This document shows, piece after piece, positions 1 to 5,569 of a DNA stretch of 5,611 nt. The stretch is from an uncultured Prevotella sp. Its GTDB lineage: Bacteria; Bacteroidota; Bacteroidia; Bacteroidales; Bacteroidaceae. The stretch is taken from contig USRA01000092.1 of assembly GCA_900557035.1 (NCBI GenBank), positions 1 to 5,611 on the forward strand, in the 5' to 3' direction. Position numbers and translations under genes: made by a program. The notes below the pieces were generated by a model. The model saw nothing but the letters and a program-made list of their open reading frames with translations, did not search any database and was not told where the DNA came from. The first letter of the stretch is position 1. The number at the start of each line of letters is the position of its first letter.

Positions 1-392
1 TGGATGAATGGATCGAGTTTCTCAAGACCGGCGAGATCAGCGAGGCAGCCCAGGCACCAGGTTTGGCTGATGCCCGCAAATGTCTGGACATAGATAAGTT
101 GACCGTAGCGGAAAAGAATGATTATGTCCGTCACATGGAGAATCTGCGCTATCAGCGCAGCGTTATCAAGACGGGTTATGATGATGGTTGGCAGAAAGGT
201 CTTGCCGATGGACGAGAAGAAGGACGAGCTGAAGGATTAGCTGAGGGATTAGCTGAGGGTGAGAACAAGGCTAATATTGCCACAGCCCAACGCCTTCTTG
301 CTATGGGCTTATCTACAGATCAGGTATCAGCCGCCACCCAGTTGCCAATAGAGCATATTGAGAAATTGAAAAGCTCATTAGACACCAAGTAA
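1..392 (+). CDS. Rpn family nuclease / putative transposase, C-terminal part (5' end outside window)
   Basis: The frame is open from the left edge (first full codon at 3) to a TAA at 390-392, so this is the 3' end of a longer gene; the TTG at 63 is not a credible start. The visible residues begin DEWIEFLKTGEI, resembling the end of the conserved PD-(D/E)XK_2 domain of the Rpn family. Then comes a helical stretch with a Y-x-x-x-x-x-x-L-R-Y-like pattern, a Gly/Glu repeat (DGREEGRAEGLAEGLAEGE), and a short helical tail with A-x-R-L-L-A-M-G-L-S. A repeat of EGR/EGL units before a small C-terminal helical module is typical of this family. Known members are DNA endonucleases that promote recA-independent recombination, and some act in phage defence. 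The catalytic residues are not in the window, so activity cannot be judged. The gene converges on the peptidase gene and is probably independent of the minus-strand cluster. Confidence 0.8.
   Translation, partial: DEWIEFLKTGEISEAAQAPGLADARKCLDIDKLTVAEKNDYVRHMENLRYQRSVIKTGYDDGWQKGLADGREEGRAEGLAEGLAEGENKANIATAQRLLAMGLSTDQVSAATQLPIEHIEKLKSSLDTK
234..257 (+). repeat. 12-bp perfect tandem duplication in the Rpn tail
   Basis: GGATTAGCTGAG occurs twice head to tail (234-245, 246-257), preceded by a degenerate third copy at 222-233 (GGACGAGCTGAA). It encodes the repeated G-L-A-E tetrapeptide. Being in frame, gain or loss of a unit by slippage changes tail length by four residues without disrupting the gene. 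Confidence 0.85.
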
Positions 393-412
393 AGTTTGAA
401 GGAGCGATATAC

Positions 413-470
413 AAAATCTCCCTATAAGCCAGGTGATAGACACCTGAACTTATAGGGAGATTCTTGTTTT
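413..470. terminator. Bidirectional intrinsic terminator between convergent genes
   Basis: A perfect 14-bp inverted repeat (415-428 with 449-462) encloses a second 6-bp stem (CAGGTG 430-435 with CACCTG 441-446) and a 5-base loop; a one-versus-two base internal bulge separates the two stems. On the plus strand it is followed by TTCTTGTTTTATTT, starting in the stem; on the minus strand the stem runs into TTTTGTAT. It starts 20 bases after the Rpn stop and six bases beyond the peptidase stop, so it can serve both transcripts. Confidence 0.88.
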
Positions 471-2133
471 ATTTCTTCTCCTCAGGAACCAGGAACTTAT
501 CGCCACTCTGCTTTACAAGCTGCTTGGCAAACTTCTCTGGATAACCAGGACGAACTGGAGTAGCACCCAAACCGTATGGAGTCTTCTTGAAGGTACCATT
601 CTTATCGGTTGGCTTGATGATCATATCATTGTACTTCACCACCAGGAACTCGAAAAGCTGGTTCCAGCGACCCAACATCTGCTGAGCCTTCTCAACACTG
701 TAGTCGTTGAGGTACTTCACAGCAGCCTGTGGGTTCTGGGCATAAAGCTCCTGAGCCTTCTTCTCAACACCTGCCTGAGCCGCGAAATAACTGTTGTCCA
801 AGCTATCACGAACCTCCTTCAAGGTTGGGAACATCAGGCTGTAACGTGGATAAACCATGTTGCTGGTCATGTTGCAAACCCAGTAAGCGTTCTTCTTGCT
901 GAAATGCAAGGCATCAGCACCAGGAGTATTGTAGCACTCAGGACGCTCGGTCATAGAGCAATATACAGGAGTGAACGCAGCCATGTTGGCATCGTCGTTG
1001 GCAAACCAGAACACGCCGCCAATCTCTCTTGGCAACCATGAACGCATCTGGCTCACGAATACGAAACCACTCTGCTGGGTGCTGACAGGACGCTCGTTGA
1101 AATACTGCTTGCCATCCACCTTGTACATCAAAGGTGTAGGACGATAAGGCATCTCCCAGATACCACCGCCGATATCAGAACCGTCGGCTACAGAAAGAGG
1201 AGTACCCTCGTAATGGTCGCGCATCACATTCTCTACATCCTGAACACTCACCTTCTTGTTAGGAACCACCCAGAGAGGCATATCCTGCGCATCAGGATTC
1301 TTGCCGAGTGCCCAATCCAGATAAGGACTCATATCATAGAAGTGATTCAGCATCGCCCAGGCACGGGCATCGCAGAAACGACGACCCGAGAAATCAGGCT
1401 TTGCATACGCCATCTTCCAGGAGAAATCAGCATCCTTGCCCTGGAACCAACCCTTGCTGCGGGCAAAAGATACCACATCCTTGGCATACATCACATTCTT
1501 CTTGTCCTTCATGTTGAACTTGCCGATGCGGCTCTGGTTGGCATGCGCACAGACAGCATCATCCGGAATGCGGAGAGCTACCCATACGGCTCCCTTGGAA
1601 CCAGCACCCTTACCCATCATTTCCATAATCCAAGCCTCGTTAGGATCGCAGATGGTGAAGGTCTCACCGCCAGAGTTGTAACCATAAGTATTGGCGAGGG
1701 TGGTCATCACCTTGATAGCCTCGCGAGCCGTCTTACTGCGCTGGAGAGCTACATAGATGAGTGAACCGTAGTCCATGATACCGGTAGAATCCACCATCTC
1801 CTCACGACCGCCGTAGGTAGTCTCGGCGATGGTAACCTGCCACTCGTTGATATTGCCGATAACGCTGTAGGTCTCGGCAGCCTCAGGAATCTCCCCATAA
1901 TACTTGTTACTGTCCCAGTCGAAAATCTTACGCATCTCGCCCTTGGCATGTTTAGCCGCAGGATAATGGCACAGGTTCTGGAACATTCCGTAGTCGTCGG
2001 CACTATAAGAACACATCACAGAACCATCTACTGATGCCTTCTTGCCCACAATGAAGTTGCTGCAAGCCTCAGCCTCTGAGACACTGCCCAACATAGCTAC
2101 AGCCATCAGGGCTGAAGCAAAAAACTTATTCAT
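469..2133 (-). CDS. Secreted C69 family peptidase (dipeptidase-like Ntn hydrolase)
   Basis: This 554-residue protein matches peptidase family C69 (PepD-like dipeptidases; N-terminal nucleophile fold), which release amino acids from dipeptides using an N-terminal cysteine. Residues 1-23 form a signal peptide (K3, hydrophobic core about 4-18, A-E-A before C24). C24 begins the CSNFIVGKKASVDGS block, where the family has its nucleophile. Further family-like blocks are GNINEWQVTIAETT (93-106), GETFTICDPNEAWIMEMMG (156-174), W-V-A-L-R-I-P-D-D (184-192) and CAHANQSRIG (195-204). The size fits long Bacteroidota members. Export puts it in the periplasm or outside, where it would feed on peptides; the true substrate is unknown. 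The ATG at 2131-2133 precedes a full signal peptide, so the start is convincing. Only a weak AAGG lies upstream, in an AT-rich 27-bp gap after nadC. It is probably the last gene of the cluster, closed by the hairpin just beyond its TAA. Confidence 0.92.
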   Translation of the reverse strand: MNKFFASALMAVAMLGSVSEAEACSNFIVGKKASVDGSVMCSYSADDYGMFQNLCHYPAAKHAKGEMRKIFDWDSNKYYGEIPEAAETYSVIGNINEWQVTIAETTYGGREEMVDSTGIMDYGSLIYVALQRSKTAREAIKVMTTLANTYGYNSGGETFTICDPNEAWIMEMMGKGAGSKGAVWVALRIPDDAVCAHANQSRIGKFNMKDKKNVMYAKDVVSFARSKGWFQGKDADFSWKMAYAKPDFSGRRFCDARAWAMLNHFYDMSPYLDWALGKNPDAQDMPLWVVPNKKVSVQDVENVMRDHYEGTPLSVADGSDIGGGIWEMPYRPTPLMYKVDGKQYFNERPVSTQQSGFVFVSQMRSWLPREIGGVFWFANDDANMAAFTPVYCSMTERPECYNTPGADALHFSKKNAYWVCNMTSNMVYPRYSLMFPTLKEVRDSLDNSYFAAQAGVEKKAQELYAQNPQAAVKYLNDYSVEKAQQMLGRWNQLFEFLVVKYNDMIIKPTDKNGTFKKTPYGLGATPVRPGYPEKFAKQLVKQSGDKFLVPEEKK

Positions 2134-2160
2134 AAAATATACCTTATTTATATATACTCA

Positions 2161-3012
2161 CTACTCACAAGCCTTGAAGCTCATATCCAAACCCTTCACA
2201 CTATGTGTCAAGGCACCTACAGAGATAAAGTCAACACCCTGCTCTGCATAGTCGCGGATGGTATCGTAGGTGATACCGCCAGATGACTCAGTCTCATACT
2301 TGCCAGCGATGATATCTACAGCCTTCTTGGTATCAGGCACTGAGAAGTTATCGAGCATGATACGGTTGACACCGCCGTGCTTCAATACCTGGTCGAGTTC
2401 ATCGAAGCTGCGAACCTCGATTTCAATCTTCAGATCGAGACCCTTCTCCTTGAGATAAGCGTGGCAACGGTCGATGGCATTATCGATACCGCCAGCGAAA
2501 TCGATGTGATTGTCCTTGAGGAGAATCATATCGAAGAGACCGATACGATGGTTCATACCACCACCGATCTTCACAGCCTGCTTCTCCAACATACGGAGAC
2601 CTGGAGTAGTCTTACGGGTGTCGAGGATGTGAGTCTTGGTACCTTCAAGGCGCTTTACATACTTAGCTGTCATAGTAGCGATACCACTCATACGCTGCAT
2701 GATGTTGAGCATGAGGCGCTCAGTCTGGAGCAGCGAACGGGTCTTGCCCTCTACGATCATAGCGATGTCGCCCTTCTTCACGTGGGTACCGTCCTGCAAC
2801 AGAACCTCTACCTTCATGGTAGGATCGAAGCGTGCGAATACCTTCTTTGCCAATTCTACACCTGCCAAAACGCCATCTTCCTTGATGAGCAAATGGCTCT
2901 TACCCATGGCGTCCTCAGGAATACAACACAAGGTTGTGTGGTCGCCATCACCGATATCCTCAGCAAATGCCAAGTCTATCAACTTGTCTTCTAATTGATC
3001 TACGCTTAACAT
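2161..3012 (-). CDS. nadC: Nicotinate-nucleotide pyrophosphorylase (carboxylating), quinolinate phosphoribosyltransferase
   Basis: This cytoplasmic enzyme converts quinolinate and PRPP to nicotinate mononucleotide, CO2 and pyrophosphate, the entry of the de novo NAD route. The 283-residue length is normal. Family blocks are present in order: a helical N-terminus with EDIGDGDHTT (18-27), ERLMLNIMQRMSGIAT (98-113), LDTRKTTPGLR (130-140), GGGMNHRIGLFDMILLKDNH (150-169), EIEV (197-200), IMLDN (218-222), ESSGGI (242-247) and ISVGALTHS (263-271). The basic residues that bind quinolinate and phosphate in characterised enzymes have counterparts at R99, R133, K134, H155, R156 and K166, and the acidic ones at E199 and D221. 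It looks intact. The ATG at 3010-3012 follows a 20-bp gap containing one copy of a 16-bp duplication and no Shine-Dalgarno site. nadA and nadB are not in the window. Confidence 0.97.
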   Translation of the reverse strand: MLSVDQLEDKLIDLAFAEDIGDGDHTTLCCIPEDAMGKSHLLIKEDGVLAGVELAKKVFARFDPTMKVEVLLQDGTHVKKGDIAMIVEGKTRSLLQTERLMLNIMQRMSGIATMTAKYVKRLEGTKTHILDTRKTTPGLRMLEKQAVKIGGGMNHRIGLFDMILLKDNHIDFAGGIDNAIDRCHAYLKEKGLDLKIEIEVRSFDELDQVLKHGGVNRIMLDNFSVPDTKKAVDIIAGKYETESSGGITYDTIRDYAEQGVDFISVGALTHSVKGLDMSFKACE

Positions 3013-3016
3013 ATTA

Positions 3017-3048
3017 TTAATGTTTATTGTTTTTAATGTTTATTGTTT
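3017..3048. repeat. 16-bp perfect tandem duplication at the 75-residue gene/nadC junction
   Basis: TTAATGTTTATTGTTT occurs twice without a spacer (3017-3032, 3033-3048). The right copy carries the stop codon (3033-3035) and last codons of the 75-residue gene; the left copy fills most of the gap to nadC. With only one copy the same protein end and stop would be kept and the gap would shrink from 20 to 4 bp. Confidence 0.9.
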
Positions 3049-3260
3049 AATCTTTTCCCGTTCCATAGGGCGCAGAGGATGCCTTCCTCATCACGCTCTA
3101 CCCTGATTTCTCCGCCCAGCCATTCGGTCATGGGCAGCTCCTCACGGAACTCATAGTAGTTGACTACCCTACCCTCGGCTATCTCCACCACTGCCTGCTG
3201 CAGGATGGTGCCATCGGGAAGTACCACGGTATGAGCACCGCATCTTCTCAGCTCCTCCAT
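3033..3260 (-). CDS. Small conserved-looking hypothetical protein, 75 residues
   Basis: I do not recognise a family with confidence. The protein has no signal peptide, membrane segment or cysteine motif. It is rich in short predicted beta strands (about 8-14, 18-25, 28-35, 50-55, 61-66) and acidic residues, with an L-P-D-G-T turn (14-18) and a W-L-G-G turn (47-50). The pattern 'D-G-T-I-x-x-x-A-V-V-E-I-x-x-G-R-V' weakly recalls the small beta domain that begins amidohydrolase-superfamily enzymes, but no metal-binding barrel follows, so this may be chance or a remnant. The ATG at 3258-3260 has no Shine-Dalgarno upstream and an in-frame stop (3273-3275) lies four codons before it, so a longer N-terminus is impossible. 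The 37-bp and 20-bp gaps to its neighbours and the same orientation argue that it is a real operon gene. Its last five codons (LNNKH) overlap the 16-bp tandem duplication. Confidence 0.65.
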   Translation of the reverse strand: MEELRRCGAHTVVLPDGTILQQAVVEIAEGRVVNYYEFREELPMTEWLGGEIRVERDEEGILCALWNGKRLNNKH

Positions 3261-3297
3261 CGTAATGTCGTTTTAAATCATTATCGCGCTTGAAACG

Positions 3298-4332
3298 TTA
3301 TCTCGTCTTAAGAGGTTCTGCCTTCATCGGCTTCATTTCCTTGAGCGGCTTCAGCGGTTTGCCATCCGGCATTCTGATAGGATGAACCGGCTTCTGGGAT
3401 GACATCTCGAAGGTCTGCTCTCCCGGTTTGTCACCTGATGATGATGAAGAGGATGAAGCTGAAGAGGATGAAGCTGAGGAAGCACTATCCTTGCGGAGGC
3501 TATCGGATGATGCCGATGGAGAGCTTCCTGCCGGTGCTGCCACAGGCTTCTGCGGATGCATGCGAATCAGTTTGATATGCTCCAGGAACATCAGCTTCAA
3601 GGTGGTCTGGGAAGAAACACCCGTGCTGTTATCACCATTCATCAGCATGAAGTATCCCTTCACGCTCTTGATGCCAAGTGAATCAGCATCAGAGAGTTCC
3701 ACCGAATAATGCTGGGTGCTCTGAATCATGATGGTACGCTGGGCAATACTATCGTTACCAAACTGTACTGCGAGCATCGCAACACCATTGCGCATACCAT
3801 CCTGATAGATGAACTGCGCATCGAAATCGAGCATCAGGCGGTCGCCCTTATGGAAGGTAGAATCCACCTTGATATCGAAGCTGGTACTATTGAACGGCTT
3901 TACAGGCATAAACACCATCGATGTAGCGAGATTCCATACATTAGCCGTATCGCCGGTGGCAGAGAGATTAGCAAACTCTCCTCCCCCCTTGGCACTACCG
4001 CCCATGGCTGTAATCTCGTTGTTGTAACGGTCGGTCAGGTCCTTATACACATCCTCCAGCAGTTCGGTATGACGCATATAATAAACCATGGAAGAATCGA
4101 ACTCGGCAGAGGTGACATCGTGTTTCCGGAGCACCGCCTCGCGGTAAGCCAGGCTCTGTCCCTTGTCGCCGTTATCATCCATGTGTGCCATCGCAAGAGC
4201 CAGGTGATAATCATAAAGAATATCCGTCATCTTGCCCTTCGACAAGACGCCGCCTGGCAGGGAAGGCTTGCAAGATGAAACGCTGAAAAGCAAAGCCATC
4301 ACTGCCACAAGACAAATCATTAACTTCTTCAT
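3298..4332 (-). CDS. DUF4296 domain lipoprotein with Ser-rich and basic C-terminal tail
   Basis: A predicted cell-envelope lipoprotein of unknown function. Numbered from the chosen start (344 residues), it has a lipoprotein signal peptide with basic K2-K3, a hydrophobic core and V-S-S-C (C21 lipidated). Residues about 31-113 resemble the Bacteroidota DUF4296 domain (MTDILYDYHLALAMA, Y-R-E-A-V-L-x-K-H, F-D-S-S-M-V-Y-Y-M-R-H). A region of about 125-258 looks beta-rich. A serine run at 269-299 is low complexity and contains a five-residue duplication. The last 44 residues are rich in Lys, Pro and Met (K-P-L-K-P-L-K-E). The start is chosen because AGGAGG at 4340-4345 lies 7 bases before this ATG (4330-4332) but only one base before an in-frame ATG at 4336-4338, which would add Met-Arg. 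The gene follows lspA directly, so the product is a likely substrate of its neighbour. Function of the family is unknown to me. Confidence 0.88.
   Translation of the reverse strand: MKKLMICLVAVMALLFSVSSCKPSLPGGVLSKGKMTDILYDYHLALAMAHMDDNGDKGQSLAYREAVLRKHDVTSAEFDSSMVYYMRHTELLEDVYKDLTDRYNNEITAMGGSAKGGGEFANLSATGDTANVWNLATSMVFMPVKPFNSTSFDIKVDSTFHKGDRLMLDFDAQFIYQDGMRNGVAMLAVQFGNDSIAQRTIMIQSTQHYSVELSDADSLGIKSVKGYFMLMNGDNSTGVSSQTTLKLMFLEHIKLIRMHPQKPVAAPAGSSPSASSDSLRKDSASSASSSSASSSSSSSGDKPGEQTFEMSSQKPVHPIRMPDGKPLKPLKEMKPMKAEPLKTR
3446..3475 (-). repeat. 15-bp perfect tandem duplication coding for serine-rich linker
   Basis: GAAGAGGATGAAGCT (plus-strand reading) occurs at 3446-3460 and 3461-3475. On the coding strand it yields the doubled A-S-S-S-S unit of the DUF4296 lipoprotein. 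As a multiple of three it is tolerated in frame. Confidence 0.85.
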
Positions 4333-4339
4333 TCTCATG

Positions 4340-4347
4340 CCTCCTTT
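4340..4347 (-). promoter_or_regulatory. Shine-Dalgarno site that decides the DUF4296 start
   Basis: AAAGGAGG (minus strand) begins one base after the lspA TAG (4348-4350). Spacing is 7 bases to the ATG at 4330-4332 and 1 base to the ATG at 4336-4338, favouring the former. It is the only strong anti-SD match before a gene in this window; the other starts have A/T-rich leaders. Confidence 0.75.
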
Positions 4348-5079
4348 CTATTTCTTTTCTTCCTTGTTATCTTCCTTACTACCTTTCTTGTTAACAGAAG
4401 TCTCCTTCTTGTCTGCCTGAGTAGAAGTCTCCTTCTTCTCCCCTTTCTTCTTGTCATTTCCTCCGAGCTGCTCCAGTTCCTTGCGGCAGAAGAGCAGCAT
4501 GGAAATGATACCCACGCTGACGCAGGCATCGGCAAAATTGAATACAGGATCGAAGAATGTTCCCTGCTGACCACCCCAGAAAGGTACCCACTCCGGCCAG
4601 GTATAGCTGAAGAACGGGAAGCGGAACATATCCACTACCTTACCCATGAAGAAAGGTGCATATCCATCGCCGAACGGTACCATATAAGATACGTAATAAG
4701 GCGAGGATGCAGTGAACATCAGACCATAGAACATCGAATCGATCATATTGCCGATGGCACCCGTAAGTACCAGGGCTACGAGGATGATGTAGAGCAGACG
4801 ATGCGTACCCCTCCTGATGATGCGATAGAGATAGACGATGAGAGCGACGATGGCTACAGAGCGCAGCAGGCTGAGCCAGAACTTGCCGATAAACGACATG
4901 CCCCACGCCATTCCGTTGTTCTCAATGAAATCGATAAAAAACCAATCTGTAACACGAACAGACTCGCCAAGGCAAAAGTGGGTCTTGATGTACAGCTTAA
5001 TCCATTGGTCGATGATAAGCAGCACAACCACCATTGCCGTGACGAGCCAGCCGATATGTAAATTCCTTTTTTTCTCCAT
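4348..5079 (-). CDS. lspA: Lipoprotein signal peptidase (signal peptidase II)
   Basis: An inner-membrane aspartic peptidase that cuts prolipoproteins before the diacylglyceryl-cysteine. Four membrane segments are visible (about 9-29, 66-86, 95-113, 180-198). Family motifs are in order: I-I-D-Q (D24), E-N-N-G-M-A-W-G (53-60), G-A-I-G-N-M-I-D (107-114), V-V-D-M-F (D150) and F-N-F-A-D (D184). D150 and D184 correspond to the catalytic pair (Asp124 and Asp143 in E. coli). Compared with the usual ~165 residues it is long (243). About 27 extra residues lie between D114 and D150, and about 15 between the catalytic aspartates; I recall such insertions as common in Bacteroidota. A charged Lys/Glu tail covers 206-243. 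The Arg that follows GNxxD in E. coli is Ser115 here. The start ATG (5077-5079) lies three bases after the dksA-like stop, so translation is probably coupled. Confidence 0.95.
   Translation of the reverse strand: MEKKRNLHIGWLVTAMVVVLLIIDQWIKLYIKTHFCLGESVRVTDWFFIDFIENNGMAWGMSFIGKFWLSLLRSVAIVALIVYLYRIIRRGTHRLLYIILVALVLTGAIGNMIDSMFYGLMFTASSPYYVSYMVPFGDGYAPFFMGKVVDMFRFPFFSYTWPEWVPFWGGQQGTFFDPVFNFADACVSVGIISMLLFCRKELEQLGGNDKKKGEKKETSTQADKKETSVNKKGSKEDNKEEKK
4396..4437 (-). repeat. 15-bp direct repeat in the lspA tail
   Basis: AGAAGTCTCCTTCTT (plus-strand reading) occurs at 4396-4410 and 4423-4437, a 27-bp period. It encodes K-K-E-T-S twice (214-219 and 224-228 region) in the charged C-terminal tail of LspA, suggesting the tail grew by duplication. 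Confidence 0.75.
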
Positions 5080-5082
5080 TTA

Positions 5083-5466
5083 TTATTTCTTTCTAGCCTC
5101 CTTCGAAGCTACACTCAATGTGGCATGAGGTACGGCACGCAAGCGCTCCTTAGGAATCAACTCACCCGTCTCGCGGTCGATGCCATAGGTCTTGTTCTGA
5201 ATGCGAACCAGCGCAGCCTCCAGACCCTTGATGAACTTCTGCTGGCGCTGAGCCATCTGGATAATTTCCTCCTTGCTCTGTGCCTCGCTGCCCTCCTCAA
5301 GAGCCTTGTAGGTTGGTGATGTATCTACCACATCATTACTATCTGAGTGGTTGAGCTGAGCCATACAGTCGCGGTAGGTCTGCTTTGCCACCTTTAATTT
5401 CTCTTCAATGATAGCGCGGAACTCCTCGAGTTCCACATCGCTATAACGTGCCTTTTCGTTAGCCAT
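5083..5466 (-). CDS. DksA/TraR-family protein lacking the zinc-finger cysteines
   Basis: A 127-residue protein of the DksA/TraR type, whose members enter the RNA polymerase secondary channel and modulate initiation, often with ppGpp. The N-terminal ~90 residues are charged and helical (two arms, about 9-38 and 62-92), fitting the coiled coil, with a linker D-V-V-D-T-S-P-T-Y-K-A-L-E-E-G in the tip region. The C-terminal block Y-G-I-D-R-E-T-G-E-L-I-P-K-E-R-L-R-A-V-P-H-A-T-L-S aligns with the DksA globular domain. Aligned on YG, the four cysteine positions of E. coli DksA (114, 117, 135, 138) are D97, T100, S118 and S121, with identical spacing. The only cysteine is C34. The E. coli D-x-x-D-x-A tip is not obvious. 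The gene begins at 5464-5466 and lies three bases before lspA. Zinc-independent folding is inferred; family assignment is firm, function less so. Confidence 0.9.
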   Translation of the reverse strand: MANEKARYSDVELEEFRAIIEEKLKVAKQTYRDCMAQLNHSDSNDVVDTSPTYKALEEGSEAQSKEEIIQMAQRQQKFIKGLEAALVRIQNKTYGIDRETGELIPKERLRAVPHATLSVASKEARKK

Positions 5467-5513
5467 AGACGTTGTTTTGTTATAAAAGTTAGACTAGAGT
5501 TTTAAGGAATAGA

Positions 5514-5562
5514 AGTTAGAAGCGAGTAGTTTGGAAAAACTCCTAACTCCTAACTTCTAACT
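5514..5562. repeat. 9-bp inverted repeat in the gap before the dksA-like gene
   Basis: AGTTAGAAG (5514-5522) is the reverse complement of CTTCTAACT (5554-5562), which is part of the heptamer array. The 31-base loop and short arms make only a weak hairpin; it may reflect copies of the same heptamer family in opposite orientation. Confidence 0.5.
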
Positions 5563-5569
5563 CCTAACT
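5539..5569 (-). repeat. Heptanucleotide tandem array (TAGGAGT/TAGAAGT type)
   Basis: Four 7-bp units read ACTCCTA, ACTCCTA, ACTTCTA, ACTCCTA on the plus strand (5539-5566), plus a partial unit to 5569. On the minus strand this is TAGGAGT-type repeats. It begins two bases from the upstream gene's stop codon. Similar TTAGGAG/TTAGAAG strings occur between genes in Prevotella-type genomes, from general knowledge; their function is unknown. Confidence 0.85.

Noticed and set aside
1..392. Insertion sequence or transposon end near the Rpn gene
   Set aside because: The 'putative transposase' label of the family is historical; no terminal inverted repeats or target duplications are visible, and the hairpin at 415-462 fits a terminator.
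1213..1764. Plus-strand open frame of 183 codons opposite the peptidase gene
   Set aside because: It lies wholly antisense to a well supported C69 coding region, its His/Ile/Thr-rich composition is that of a mirrored frame, and it has no recognisable motif.
2065..2133. Lipoprotein signal on the C69 peptidase
   Set aside because: The residues before Cys are A-E-A with Glu at -2 and no Leu/Val/Ile at -3, which fits signal peptidase I and not a lipobox; the Cys is the expected nucleophile.
2377..2994. Plus-strand open frame of 205 codons opposite nadC
   Set aside because: nadC is certain from its motifs; the antisense frame has no family features and follows from nadC codon use.
3709..4278. 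Plus-strand open frame of 189 codons opposite the DUF4296 gene
   Set aside because: Antisense to a gene with a clear lipoprotein signal; composition is that of a shadow frame.
5511..5569. Possible CRISPR-like or attachment-site repeats
   Set aside because: Units are 7 bp, contiguous and without spacers; no cas or integrase gene is visible, so it is a simple tandem array.
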